Position numbers and translations under genes: made by a program
In this document: one piece after another, positions 22,107 through 34,511 of the stretch
How positions within the stretch are numbered: the stretch's first letter is position 1
Layout of the letters: each line of letters starts with the position of its first letter
The notes under the pieces: model-generated
Told to the model about the DNA's origin: nothing
What the model saw: only the letters and a program-made list of their open reading frames with translations
Databases searched by the model: none
From: Xylocopa sonorina
Taxonomy: Eukaryota > Arthropoda > Insecta > Hymenoptera > Apidae
Assembly: GCF_050948175.1 (NCBI RefSeq)
Contig: NC_135198.1
Location: 13,506,001-13,570,000, forward strand
Reading direction: 5' to 3'
DNA length: 64,000 nucleotides

Positions 22107-24426
22107 CGTCTTTCGTAAAGAGTCGCGAAGCTCTCTTTTTCGAGCGAAGGACATCACGCTCGGCGAGAGACGAGCAGAAGTCGACGAGCACGACGACTAG
22201 ATTTTCCTGTCAATAAATCAAGCCGGTAGCCGGTGGCAGAGGCAGCCCGTACGTTTCTACGGGTCTCGCGACTCTTCTCGTTCTCGTGTTCACCGGTGGA
22301 CTCCTCTCCGACTGGTTCCTACGTATATACCGCTCGGCAACAACAACCAGAAAAACAGAATGTTACCGCGGAACGCGTAATCTCGATACGACGGCTTCTA
22401 GGCTTATCGCGGCCTGGCTCGCGACGGGACGGATCGGTCGCGTAGGTTTCGCGTTGCGTAACCTTGTAAATTGGTCTCGCCTCGCGAAAGAGGAAGATCT
22501 TATTCGGGATCTCGGATCGGGGAAGCAGGAACAAATTTATACGGTTATCGGCTGGTGTCTTTTACCCTTGATTTAAAAGCATCGCGATGCAACACGTCCG
22601 GGCGTCCACGCGAGCATCGGCTAACGTACGAACCCGGTCTTTAAGTAAATTGGCCGGGAATGACACGCGATCACCTTCGGTAGATAAATAAACGCGTTGC
22701 GTGGATCACGAGCCGGTATCCCGTTGGAATTCCAGGGTGCATAATCGATGGTTAGCCGAGAACGATCGTCACGGCAATCGAGAAGAATGTACGAAAAGAT
22801 TAAGTGAAACGGCGTCGCCGTTTAATTGGGGCTTCCGACGACGCGTTTCTGGCATTAAGTATGATGTTGCGTTGAGTTCAATTAAAATGGAAATCGGGGA
22901 TGACCGTGTGGCTTCTCTCTCTCTCTCCCTCTCCCTTTCTATCTCTGTCTGTCCACCCTCTGTGCTCTTCGCACACGTACGAAACAGCCGGTTGTTTTCG
23001 CTCGTTCCCTCCTCCGCTTTTCGTTCCGGGCATCGTCGCGTCGAGAGCGTAAACCGTAGAGGAGAGGAGGTCTCCCCCATCGACTCCTCGTTGCTCCTCT
23101 TGTTCCGTCTCGAGTCCGCCGCGGCTCTCGTAGGGTACCATTCGTGTGTCCCGATCTGAAAATAGTTCGGTGCTCGTCGGGGTCCCTAATGAACCCGAGA
23201 TTAGAAGTCAGCCCCGGGTTCGAACGGTAGATACCGGGCGCAATTAACACTGAAATATCATCGGTGTGGGTCCGTTAGGGACGGTACACGGTGTGCGTCT
23301 CAGGTGGGGCTTCGAAGGAGAAAGAGGGATCGGGGCTCGAGACAAGGGACCAAAGGACCGGCCAATTTTATGGACTCCTAAATTAGCCGATCCCCGCTCA
23401 CCGATTCGCGCGAACTCGCCGTCAAGCTACTCGTTATGCGCGTACCCTCTCGCGCTCGCCGTCGTTCCCCGCGAGATCGAAACGAGCCATCGAACCGCCC
23501 GTCCCGATTTACGATCGCGCGGGTTTACCCGGGAAATCGCGAATTTGTCCGCGGCTGAACGGAGAAAACGGATCGGTGCGGTGCTGAACCGAGCCGAGTC
23601 GAGCGCGGACCGGTCCTAACGGGGAAGATCCTTGCGCTCCTGTTGCGCTGCGCCGGCGGTTGCCACCGTGCGTGCTCGAGACTACCCGGTGGTAGAGACT
23701 TAATAAGACATCGTGACTCGGCGTAACGTCAGGCCCTAAGTGATCGGTTAATTGTACATTAAACCGTGCATAATAGAATTATCGACGATCCTCTCTATTC
23801 GTCTACCCGACGACGTTCGTGCCGCGCGGACTCCCACGTTCGAATTTCGTATTTACCATTTACCCCTCCACGGCTTACCATTTGTCCGACGCGATAATTA
23901 GTAGCGCCACGCGGACAGGACAGAAGGAGAAGGTAGCGGTCTCGCGAATCGTGAGCAACCGGTATCAATCTTCTATCCCCGCAGTGGCTTCGACTGGGAA
24001 CGTTTGATACCCGGTAACCCTAACGCGATCAGTCACGCCGCGTTACGATGATTTCATTCGCGTCTGGCCGCTATTAATTATCCCTCGCGAGCAGCCAGCG
24101 CGAGCTTCGTACAAACACGGATCTAGCACGTCGAAATAACTAATACCTGGCTCGCGGGCGGAGGGGGGGAGGGGGAAAGAAGCCGAAGTAATTAATGAAG
24201 TGCCTCGCGATACCATTTTAGCGAAACGTGTACGACTGGTTTCCCAGTGAAACGGCACGGCGCAGCATCGCGCGCCACTCGCCGCTTCTCACCGCGATTT
24301 AAATAACCGAAGCTGCCCTGCCTCCTTATTACGTCGTATCGTTTGCTCGTTATCTGCGTTCCGATAATTTTAACGGCCGCTGTAAAAATGTCAACTATTT
24401 AGAACGAAGAAGGCCAGAGACCACAC

Positions 24427-24429
<3 letters not shown>

Positions 24430-24486
<57 letters not shown>
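24430..24486. repeat. (CT)n microsatellite
   Basis: About 57 bases of perfect CT, one of the longest in the window. Confidence 0.97.
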
Positions 24487-24488
<2 letters not shown>

Positions 24489-25088
24489 GAAATGAATCAT
24501 CGTTGCTCGTCGTCCTCATCGAAGGTCTTGGAGAGATCGCGCGATTGCCAGACCCGGAGGTAAACGCGTTAAACGACGAAGAGGGAGCTCGTTCGGGAAA
24601 TATGCGGGCCTCGATCGTAACCTGCGCGGAGCGCAGCTTCGGAGCACGTGCTTCTTCGGTTCGTTTATTAACCGTGGGTTAATTCGCCGTTTAGAGGCCG
24701 CCGCGTGGCGGTCGCTTACATTATAAAGCGAAATGATCTCGCGATAGAGATTCATTAACCATCGTTAATTAAGACATTATCACGTCATAATGATCTCGAG
24801 ACCGGGAAGCATTAATGAATGAATGAAACACGCCTCATAAATAATTAATCCACCGATTAAGCCCTAGCCAACGGCCGCTCGTAGTCGTACGTCGACGTTC
24901 GAGCAGCACGCTGCGAGCTGGTAAGACGCTGGTAACGGGGCGGTCGTCGATACTGCGATTTTCCCCGAGGCCTGGCTCGCTCTCGAAGAATCGCGAAAAA
25001 TCGTGAAAAGGACGAGTCTGGCAGGCGCACGAGCGCTGGTAACGAGTCGACTCCCGACGTAACACGTCGGAGGACGCGAGAGAAGGTG

Positions 25089-25106
25089 CTAGCTGGCTGG
25101 CTGGCT
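25089..25106. repeat. (GGCT)n array
   Basis: Four GGCT units; a longer version is at 33186-33231. Confidence 0.88.
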
Positions 25107-25479
25107 GAGAACTAGAAGTCGATTAATAAATGTTCCCCGGTCTTTTTTGTCGCTTCCGAGAAATTCATTATTAACCGCGGTCGTATCTCGATGCGCAATT
25201 TGCACGTGACACGCGGTCACGTAACGCGCCGGTAGGTACTTTATTTATGATCCGTTCTGGCTCTGTTCGTTAATCAAACCGATCGGCGAGAGAGCGAAAT
25301 CGTTGCGCGACGCGGAGCGACTATCCCTCGATCTGTTCCACGGAGTCGCGGTTGCCAGCGATGATGTCTTCCGCGAGGTCGACGCTGTCAACTGTCCGTT
25401 GACACCACGCGCGAAACCAACAGCGCGAGGACAAGAGCCGCTTAATTCAAAACGCGTATCGCGAAAACTCACGTATCCC

Positions 25480-25515
25480 CGCGTGTACCTCTACCTATAC
25501 CTAGAGGTACGTGCG
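25480..25515. other. 14-bp stem-loop
   Basis: GTACCTCTA at 25485-25493 pairs exactly with TAGAGGTAC at 25502-25510. The stem extends by two G-T wobbles and three more pairs to 25480 and 25515. The loop is eight bases, CCTATACC. The stem is shorter than a typical microRNA precursor and does not continue beyond 14 pairs, so I call only a hairpin. Confidence 0.6.
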
Positions 25516-25779
25516 CGTGTACGCGTACCTACCCATACCGGCTTCCTGCGTCGTACCTGTTCCCCCGTGACGCTCGCGTTCGCTCGAGCGCGCTTAGTTA
25601 CGTCTAGATATACCGGAAAATCCGGTATGTGACACGACCTGCCCTTCCCGTTTCGTAAAGCCTCTCTTTTTTTCGACCTGCTCGTCCTTTCAACCGCGAG
25701 AAACGCCAACGTAAGCAAACCAGTTCCTCGCCGCGTAACGTATTGCCGCGGCTACGGAAGAAACGGACCGCGTGAAAAT

Positions 25780-25810
25780 CGCGTCGCGTCGCGTCGCGTC
25801 GCGTCGCGTT
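25780..25810. repeat. (GCGTC)n array
   Basis: About six perfect pentamers, the same unit as at 53436-53469 and 53853-53874. Confidence 0.95.
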
Positions 25811-25990
25811 CCACGGGCACAGGACTATCGCGGGACGCTAATCGACGACCGCGCGTCGACCGCGTCAAGAAAAACACCGGGGTAGAAAGGAGGAGGGCCT
25901 CGTAAATTGCATCCTCGTTAACTCGGATAACAGGATTACGATCCTTCGAGTCACCGACAATCGAGATCGGTTAATCCGGATGTGCAAATG

Positions 25991-25993
<3 letters not shown>

Positions 25994-26042
<49 letters not shown>
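25994..26042. repeat. (CT)n microsatellite
   Basis: About 48 bases of perfect CT on the plus strand. Confidence 0.97.
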
Positions 26043-26044
<2 letters not shown>

Positions 26045-26386
26045 TTTGTCTTATTCTGCGCATTGTTTTCGCATTCGCTGGCGTATCGACACGCGCGCGA
26101 GTCACCGATCTCGAAAATTTCCATCGCAGACTTTAGACCGTGCCCACGATCCCCAGGTTTTCTTCTCCCCGGTTTTTCTTTCCGCCAGCTTTTTTCTTTT
26201 TTTTTTTTTCTTTCTTTAATCTTTTTTTAATCGAGGTGCAACGCGACACAAGTTGCGCTTGTCTCGCGGCACGATTACCATACGATCTGCATATTCTCCT
26301 CTTCACCTCCCGTCAACCACTTCCCGTAGCTGTAAATAGTCCCGCGCCGCCGCCGTGTGGGATTAGAACGTAAAATTCCGCGAGAA

Positions 26387-26409
26387 CGCGCCGCGCCGCG
26401 CCGCGCCGT
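26387..26409. repeat. (CGCCG)n array
   Basis: Four pentamers, all G and C. Confidence 0.88.
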
Positions 26410-28518
26410 ATTCGAACGCGTATATGTGACGCGTTCCAGCCGTGAATCCTCGGGACGATCGCCGGACGCTTTTCGAACGATCGCACCCCCCGAGGCGCGG
26501 CGGTGGCACGCGGTGGTTCTCGCGAACAATGAGAAAACACGGCCGTTTCGCGGAGGGTAGAGACTCCTCCCGGTCGAGTGGTATCCATGGGAGAGCGATA
26601 ACAGCCGCTAATGATATTCCGCGCGGTGCCGTAATAGTCGGCTGCCAGTTGGCAATATTCGAAGCTCGAACGGTGCAATCATGTAGCTGCTAATGTTAGA
26701 TTTAACGGTGGCAATTAGACGCGGGTAGATAGAGCTCTTGAAAGTCGAGGATAGACGCATGTACGTGTATACACCGTCGATACGATAATGCGTAACCAGT
26801 TGATGTTTGCGGATCAAAATTGCAGCAGGTATGCGGCTCGTGTGCACCGCGATACCAATCAATCTTGGTCACGTATGCGAAGGTTAAATCGCCTGGCATG
26901 CCGTCCGAGACGACGGACGTCGGAAGATTGTCGCGCGAAACGTGGATCGTTTCGCGTCCAGCGTAACTAACCATCGCCACGATCCGTCTAGGTAGATACG
27001 CGCGAGGATTCGAGCAAGGGTGGGCCACCTCGGCCGAATTCGACGACGCGCGGTTCTCGCTCGTACGCGAGAGAGCGTACGACGGATCGGAAGGTCTCCG
27101 CCGATCGACGACGGTGCCCACGACCGTCCCCGGTGGGTTTCACGACAAAGTGAACGGGTGTTGCGCGATACGTTCCGATGTGTTCGCGCGCGCGTCCGAT
27201 AGGTGAGTTACCGGAGAACACAGGTGTCGGAAGGTTCGTACGCACGCGTATACACAGAGAGCACGCCCAACGCGCTCGCTACCTGTATGTCACCGAGGCC
27301 TCCTTCGAGGCCTGAACTCGTTTCGCCGCGATAAAACGTGTCGTTTAAATTTATGCACTATTTTCCGCGCACTGGTCAAAGGTCTTCCGAGTACAAAATG
27401 CAGAACGCGCGCATTATCCAAACCGGTCGCGACAATTCGATATTTATCCTTCCATGTACTCTGTTTCTTTTTTCTCCGTTTTTTTTTTTGCTCCTTCTTC
27501 CCGTGTCTCCTAGCGATTTAATTATTACGTCGCGTTGCTTCCAAAGACTGCGATCCAGACGGCGGTCTCGAATCGATTCGAACGTTTCAAATTTCACGCG
27601 TCCCTTTCGTTCGAGGGAATTGACGTGTTTTTCGAATTTCCTCTGCATTCCGCTCGCATTAGAGGCGGCGAAGGGGGAAAAAAATGCGATCGCTGTCAGC
27701 GTTAACGCTCGCAGAAGGACAAAAATGTAACCGGTTCGTTTAGCTCGCGGAGGTACACGCGAACGCCGCGACGATGGCTTTCATACCACAACGCGTCCTA
27801 TCTACGAAGGATAGACCTCGCGCACGCCCGTCTACCCTCCGATCCCGATTCTCCCCGCGTACCGTTATCGTCGCGCGTCGCCTAATTCTCCCCGGCTGGT
27901 ACCCTCTTCGGTGCTGCTTACGCACCTTTCGCACCTGCTCGATTATTCTCTATCCGCGCGTCGATCTTCTCGTCAACCTGTCCCGGTTTTTTGTACACCG
28001 TGTCGGGTAATTAGCCCTCGAGCCTCCGAAATATGTATCGGACACGCATATTTCTCGACGCCTGGTCGAGACGTTGGTACGTACGACCGGTTCGCTGGGG
28101 CTACGTTCCGTTCCTCCGACGTGGTGGCTGTCGCGCGAGCGCGCGCGCGCACAGCTGGCGCATCGGTGTCGGTGTTCGTATCGGTGGCCAATTTTCGACT
28201 AATGTACACGCGCGCTCACGCGCGGGGAAAGGTCAACGTCGCTGCTCGAAAGAACATTTTCATAGTTAACTGCGACGCGTAGCCAATAATTCTTGCCGGT
28301 TGAAAATTAACCGAGCCACGATATCGAGCTTGTCCGCCGACTAAGTTGGTCCAATCAGGGTCAGCGAGATCGACTTTCTTGCGAGATTTACTGCCGCTGG
28401 TAAGATTCCACTAATTTTACGCTCCCGTTGGTCGGGAGAAGTTGGCTCGTCGAACGGGAATCAAAATCGAGGTGACCTCCCGCTAAAATCGTAGTTTTTC
28501 GTTTCTCCTTTCTATCTC

Positions 28519-28563
28519 TTCTCTCTCTGTCTCTCCCTCTCTCTCTATCTCTCTCTCTCTCTT
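28519..28563. repeat. (CT)n interrupted tract
   Basis: CT tract with GT and AT interruptions on the plus strand. Confidence 0.93.
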
Positions 28564-28762
28564 GCCATAGCGCGCGCTCGACATGGAACTGGTAAAACGG
28601 AAAACAATTTTTTCGCTCGCGTAGGAAAAGTTGGCTCGTTCGAGGAGAGAAGAAGTTGAAAAGACGCGAGGCACCGGGGCAATTATGGTTTTTCCGCGGT
28701 CGTTCGGAATGAATGGCCGTTGCCAGCCGGGACACGACCCACACGGCGATCCAGTCGAGTTA

Positions 28763-28791
28763 GTCGGTCGATCGGTCGGTCGGTCGGTCGT
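28763..28791. repeat. (GGTC)n array
   Basis: Six or seven GGTC units with one ATC interruption. Confidence 0.92.
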
Positions 28792-29478
28792 TAGAGCGGG
28801 CGTAGAGGCGGGCGTGTGCTGCGGTCTCGTACGGAGAGTTTTACCGTGGCTGAAAGCACGAGCAGGCGAGACCCGTCAAGGATGGCCGGCATCCGCCGCC
28901 TAGCTACGCGGATCGTGTCGCAACACCCATCCCGACTAACGTCGGAAGGTGCGTCCGCGCGCGCACCTTCGACTTTCGTGCGAACCACGACGATTCGTCA
29001 CGCTCCCGCAGCTGGATCCTCCGAAACGAACGATTTTCCAACGGGGCGAACCGGTATAACCTCGCGGCAAGGTTTTTCGTCCCCGCCTCGCTCGGACGTA
29101 TCGCCGCCGTGCGTACATAGTCAAGGATGTCCACCGCGGTGCGGTGCAGTAGCTGTCGCTACGTGTCGCAATGTTCATCCGACGACGTCATCGGTCTCCG
29201 CGAGAGACACCTTAACGAGCGCGCTCGTTCAGGTTCGCTCGTACCAACGGCAAAACTCGTACTTAACGTGGCACCGCTCGATTGCGTAAATGGGCATAGT
29301 ACGAACTGAAAATCCAATCAGCAACGGGAGTAGTAGAGCGTCGTGACTTTTATCCGAGCTCGAGATCGTTACCGTGCGATCTCTCCCCGGAGATTACGAC
29401 CAGCCTCTGTTCTCCCGCTCGTCGATTCGCGAGCGATCCTCGGAAACGATGTGAAATCACGCGAAACACGCGACGACG

Positions 29479-29541
29479 GAAGAAGAAGAAGAAGAAGAAG
29501 AAGAAGAAGAGGAGGAGGAGGAGGAGGAGGAGGAGAAGGAA
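29479..29541. repeat. (GAA)n-(GGA)n purine tract
   Basis: Perfect GAA units switch abruptly to perfect GGA units at about 29510. The whole tract is purine on the plus strand. Confidence 0.95.
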
Positions 29542-30660
29542 AAGAGGGAGCAGCAGAAGAGGGTACCACGGAATTCGAGCTTACGAAACGTAGCGGTGAT
29601 GAGGAAACGTGCCAGGGACGAAGGAGCGAAGGGAAAGACTCGATCTTCGGATTCCGCCGGAGTCTAGAGGGAACGAATGCCTGGAAGGCCGACGACATTT
29701 CGAGCTGTCGTTACATCATCGACAGAACCAGATCGTCGTAGATGCCGGAGAAAATCAGCCGTGACTAAACGTGGCCGACTAAAATCTGTCGATTGTTCCC
29801 CACGCGTACGCGTACGCGATGCGATCCTTCCTCCTGGCTGGGAAGGGAATAATATATAAGGCAAGCCGTTAGAAATGCGTCGGATAATAACGCGGTGTGG
29901 CGTCTCCTATAAAAGGATCTCGAAACGACTCGCGGAGTACCGGATGCGCCGCGGCACGCCGGAGAGAGACGCGGAGACGCTGCGCCGGCTGGTCGTGGTA
30001 AAAATCGCCGCGCTAATTGGAACCGGTAGCTGGCCGCGACCGTGCCGGGACTGGGCTGGTACCTCGGATGGGACTGGGAACGGGACGCGAGCGTTACTCT
30101 ATAAACGCGCTAGTCCAGGGAAACCGAATTCGAAGCGACGAGACAGCCCAGCCAGCGGATAGAGAGACAACGGGCGAAGAAGAGGCACGAACGGTGTGTG
30201 TCCAGCGGTCTCGAGATAGTAGCTGTCGATCGTACGTGGAAACCGTCGCCTCGGGGACGGACAGCCTACTTGTATGCAGAATTGCGTCGTACATTGTGTT
30301 TGTTTTATTAATGCGGCCCGACCTTGTGGCTTTCGTGCGCGGCACACCGGCGCACATAAATACCTACCACGAGCACCCTTTCCTCTGGACAAGTTCATTT
30401 AAACCGACCGAACGACCGATCGATTCGAGTCCCGCGATCCCCGAAAATTCGCTCGATACTTCGCCTCGAACGTGGGAAAACGCGCGTTACGTAATTTCCC
30501 TTCTTCTCTCCCTCTCTCCGCTCCCTGTTTTTTTCTCTTTTCAGAGATAGACCGCGTGCAAGCGTAATTAATTCACCTATATCCCGATTGTCCTCTGGAA
30601 CGTATCTATCTACTGGTTATAAATTTACGATCGTCATAAAATAGTTCGAACCGGTGGAGC

Positions 30661-30690
30661 TCTCTCACTCTCTCTCTCTCTCTCTCTTTT
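30661..30690. repeat. (CT)n microsatellite
   Basis: Short CT tract with one CACT interruption. Confidence 0.92.
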
Positions 30691-30973
30691 GCGCGCGTAC
30701 ACGTATACGGAGAGCAGAAAATGCGCTATAAATTATAGAAAAAGAACGTTGGATGGTTTTGTAACGGACCGGGCAACCTAGAGTTCACCGCGACGCGTTA
30801 ACTTTTGCATAATTTACACCAGCGTCAGGCGAAAGAAACATTTATTATCGTTGTCGCAACGGGGCAGAGGGGAGGGGATGGGGGAGATGGAAGAAAGGTA
30901 AGAAAGAGAGAGTGCGGTGGGCGGGTGGGTCGGTGGGTGGTACCGAAGAGTAATTTCGCGCAAGGCAAACCGT

Positions 30974-31003
30974 GGCCACGGCGCGGCCACGGCGCGGCCA
31001 CGG
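30974..31003. repeat. 11-mer tandem repeat GGCCACGGCGC
   Basis: Two full units plus a partial third. The first junction forms GTGGCCAC, a perfect palindrome, and each unit is all G/C except one A. Confidence 0.9.
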
Positions 31004-31458
31004 GGTTGTCCGCGACGAAACGCGAAATTAAACGATCGTACGAACCCCGTCGCCGATACGCGCGCCGCGCGAGGAAGGTCTCTCTCTCTAAGACCAGTTC
31101 TGTCACGGAGCCGCTCCCAACTGACTTTAACAGCCCCGTCCGAAAGCCTGGCCACGAACCAGTGTCGCCTGGCTTCCGTTTACCTCCGCTCTTTATCTCG
31201 ATCTACGACGATCGCCGATCGAAAATTCAGGTTTCATTTTTTTTCCACTTCTTTTTCTCCCCGTAGACCCCCGCCGCCGCCACGACGTCCCGATACGCGA
31301 TACCGCACCGCTCCCCATACCGGTTTTAGACACTCCGATACCTTCGAATCAGCCCGTGCGTGCCTCTCTCGCCTCTTTTTTATATCCTCTATTTCCACCG
31401 GTTTCTGGGTCCACGCAGGAATAATATCTAGTTCACCTTCCACGCGTCGATACCAACC

Positions 31459-31511
31459 GACGACGACGACGACGACGGCGGAGGCGGCGGTGGCGGCGGC
31501 GGCAGCAGCGG
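31459..31511. repeat. (GAC)n-(GGC)n compound array
   Basis: Six GAC units change to GGC/GGT units and end in GGCAGCAGC. It lies within a 337-codon open frame that the repeat itself helps to keep open. Confidence 0.92.
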
Positions 31512-32564
31512 CGTCGTTGCCACCCTGCTCTCTTCGCCTCGGACGAGGGACACCGATTCGCGCCACCCTTCGCCACGAAACGCGCGGCGGTTCGCCGCGT
31601 TGGAAATTTCCAGCCGCGCGAACTTGTGGGACTTGCGAAAAATACACACCGATCGGCGATCGCGCGGTCGGAAAGACTCGTTTAAAAGGAAAACGAACGG
31701 CTACCAGGAAAAAAGCGCCGGTTGTTTGTACGCGTTCGTACCTTTACCTGGCTGTACATACGGGACACGTGTATATACATACGCGCTGGTACATATCCAC
31801 GTATATACGCGTGTATATAAATGGTCTAGAGCCGCGATCCCGCTCGCCTTCGTCACCGCGGAATTACGCAATAAGTAGAAGTCGTTTGGTTGGCTTCGAG
31901 ACTGCCCGTTGGACGTTTCCACGTAGCTAAATAGCCTCGCGAAGACTTTGCGCCGCGCGGAGCGTAACCACGGGTATCGCGAACCGCTCCAACATTTAAT
32001 ACGAGCGCTATCGTCGCGTCGCGGATGCGTTCTGCCCGCGGTTTCGCGAGCATCGTTTCACGCCGCAGGTAAACGGTACCATCGTCGTTCGATACACCGA
32101 CGGACGTTGCGGTTACCCACATTTCGCAATATTCCGTTTTAATCGCGTCACGGCGATGATGAATGAACGAATGAATCCGCGGATAACTCAATTATTCCGC
32201 CAGTAGTCTTGCGGAAATTGCGAAAGTACACTGCGACCGTTTGGCGCCATCGATACGTATAGGTACATATATACGCACGCGGATCTACGCAGTCGGTGCA
32301 CGCGTATCTCTCTGCCTTCGTGGTCGAAAGTCGGCGAAACGATTCGCTGCGTTCGGATAGAAATCGAAGGCGGAAAGTGTCGGGCGATTATTGGCCGTTC
32401 GCAACAAGTAGGCCCAGAGATTCTACGAGGCGACCTTTCGTTGACAGCGGGCCATTATCGGTGGGATTTCGAACGGCAGGCCGTTCTTTCTAAATCGAGT
32501 CATAAATTGAACTTTCCCCCGGTGCCGAGTCGGAGCGCGCGTAGACTCTCGACCTCGTTCGAAA

Positions 32565-32587
32565 CGACGCGACGCGACGCGACGCGC
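32565..32587. repeat. (GACGC)n array
   Basis: Four or five perfect pentamers. Confidence 0.93.
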
Positions 32588-32931
32588 CTCCGTCTCTTTC
32601 GCAGGACTAGAAGCGGAGAGATAGAGGCAGAGGCGTTACAAGCCGCGGTACACGTGTATCCCGAGGCACTTAGGTCTCTCGATATCTTTTGTTTTTAGCA
32701 CGCCAGGTGACATTTCGAACGACTAGGCCAACCTTGATGGGAACGTTGAAATTCCGTTTCTCTACCGTTCCTTCTTCGGTTTCACGCTTCTGCCCGCGCG
32801 GGCAGAATATAAATTCCCCGAAATTCGGCAAGGCGAAATAATTAATCGCGTCGAAAATGATAGAGTCGGCAGAGACGACAGATCGTAGAGATAATCGCGA
32901 TCCTTTCGCGAACGTTTCGACACTGCTCTTC

Positions 32932-32968
32932 CCTCTCCCTCTCTCTCTCTCTCTCTCTTTCTCTCTGA
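32932..32968. repeat. (CT)n interrupted tract
   Basis: CT tract with CCCT and TTTCT interruptions. Confidence 0.92.
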
Positions 32969-33185
32969 TCTTCTCGTCCGAAAGGAACGAAAGATTCGCG
33001 TTAGGTGAACTTGAGGCAAGGACGCGCGAATCGCGGCTAACGAGACGCAACGCTCACGCGCCGCGATTTCGCAACGCGTAACCTCTAAGTTGGAATGCGT
33101 TTAACGCTCGACGCCTACGGGACGCCTATACGCGCGACGCGAAAAGCCTTGAAGACGAACGTTGCAACACGATCCTTTTGAATCT

Positions 33186-33231
33186 GTTGGTTGGCTGGTT
33201 GGCTGGCTGACTGGCTGGCTGGCTGGCTGGC
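33186..33231. repeat. (GGCT)n/(GGTT)n array
   Basis: About eleven tetramers, mostly GGCT, with GGTT at the left end and one GACT interruption. Confidence 0.94.
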
Positions 33232-33419
33232 GACTCAGGCGAAATAGTCCGCGAAACGCCACCCCCTCGAGAAGAAGACACCCGTTGGGATCGTCGCGAA
33301 CGCTGTGGCGATGGTAGCCGATAGTCGGCGGGAGAAACCCGATAAAGGGTCGTTGTTGGCGGATATAATAGATGACGGCGGGTCTCTCGCAGTCGAAAAC
33401 GTCGATGGGCTCGGTTACC

Positions 33420-33555
33420 GGGGGCCCTTATCCGAAGGTATCGGAGGTATCGGGGGGCCCTAGTTAAGCGGCTGGTGGAGCACTAGATCAACGACAAGTT
33501 TCGGCTTTTTGGCTTTCATGTGTCCGATTGGGGGCCCCCATCGGGGGCTTATAAG
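33420..33555. promoter_or_regulatory. Three GGGGGCCC motifs with TATAAG
   Basis: GGGGGCCC occurs at 33420-33427, 33453-33460 and 33530-33537; the last forms the perfect palindrome TGGGGGCCCCCA at 33529-33540. A TATAAG string at 33550-33555 follows directly. The clustering is unlike its surroundings. A core promoter is possible but no initiator is evident. Confidence 0.2.
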
Positions 33556-33807
33556 AGAGGCCGCGGTTACGAGCCGACGAACCCTCTCTCCCTTCTAACA
33601 AATAGAAGACGCGCACGCACGATCGCTTCTTCCCCCTACACCCTCTCTCCCTCCCTCCCGGTGTTCGTCTCCGAGTTGTTCCCTCCGGTCCGCATCGACC
33701 GTCCCGACCGTTCCCGAAATTCGTTTCTCTCCGAGAGGGCCGCGAGCGGGATCGAACAGGAGAAAATCGAGCAAAGCCCGCCGTTGCTGCTGCATCCTAT
33801 GCCTATA

Positions 33808-33823
33808 CATATATATATATATA
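33808..33823. repeat. (AT)n microsatellite
   Basis: Short AT repeat ending in TATAAAA. Confidence 0.9.
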
Positions 33824-34170
33824 AAACACTCCCTCTCTCGAATCGGAAGGAATTTGCCGGAGGGCTGTAAATATTATAAAGTGACGGTACGCAGAACGCG
33901 GGAGCTCAAAGGTGCGCCTCGTGGCGGAGGACAATGCCGGCCGACGTGAATTACGTCCCGTTGGAATAACTCGCGCCACCGAGTTTCGCGATAGGAACGG
34001 GAGGAGTCCCTGGGAGCGCACCCTCTCCGATCTTTGGAAACTTACCACGGCTCTCGCACGGTTCTTCCTCCTCTTCCCGGTGGGTTTCACAAGGGTTTCG
34101 TAATCGACGCGACGACATCACCACCACGGCTAGGACACCGCGACGGGACAACGGTACACGCCGAAGAGGA

Positions 34171-34205
34171 TCGAACGAACGAACGAACGAACGAACGAAC
34201 GAACG
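34171..34205. repeat. (GAAC)n array
   Basis: About eight perfect GAAC units. Confidence 0.95.
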
Positions 34206-34432
34206 GTCGCGTCGCCGGTTTATACAAGGTTAAACCACGGTCTCGGATACTAGGAAACACACGGGAGAGACGTTCTCTCTCGGCTCTGTTCGCCGAGAGG
34301 GCCGAGAGAAGCGTGGACCGCGAGGCTGATGCACGCGTGCTGCCTCGTGGATATGGCAGACCGACCATAACTTATTCACGCGTATGGCTATGGTACCTGA
34401 CACGTAACAGTGTTCCGAGGTCGAGAGCCTTC

Positions 34433-34511
34433 TCTCCGTCTCTCTCTCTCTCCCCCTCGAGCTTTCCATCTACGCGTGTACGTAGATTCTCTTCTCTTCT
34501 CTTCTCTTCTC
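34433..34511. repeat. (CT)n and (CTTCT)n tracts
   Basis: A CT tract at 34433-34453 and a perfect CTTCT pentamer array at 34487-34511 lie 35 bases apart. Both are pyrimidine-only on the plus strand. Confidence 0.92.

Larger units (their letters stand above)
19992..23700. other. Noncoding stretch
   Basis: No gene recognised. It contains several microsatellites listed separately and a pyrimidine-rich tract ending in AG near 20555 that resembles a plus-strand splice acceptor, without a supportable exon after it. Confidence 0.6.
23700..25200. promoter_or_regulatory. Homeodomain-motif-rich noncoding region
   Basis: TAAT/ATTA cores are unusually dense here. The densest part is 24715-24860, with TTCATTAACC, GTTAATTAAG, CATAATG, CATTAATGAATGAATG, and CATAAATAATTAATCC. 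Other examples are near 23750-23785 and 24060-24200. It is interrupted by the CT tract at 24430. I see no coding frame and infer a developmental-type enhancer region, with no factor assigned. Confidence 0.3.
25201..29478. other. Noncoding stretch
   Basis: No gene recognised. Apart from the stem-loop at 25480 and the arrays listed, it contains T-rich tracts at 26188-26230 and 27460-27495 and otherwise featureless CpG-rich DNA. Confidence 0.6.

Noticed and set aside
29908..29915. TATAAAAG as a core promoter
   Set aside because: No initiator or downstream element at the expected 28-33 bp spacing.
30917..31930. 337-codon plus-strand open frame, the longest in the window
   Set aside because: It runs through a GAC/GGC array, is very rich in Arg, Ser and Pro, has no domain, and equally long frames occur on the opposite strand. 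It fits stop-poor CpG-rich DNA.
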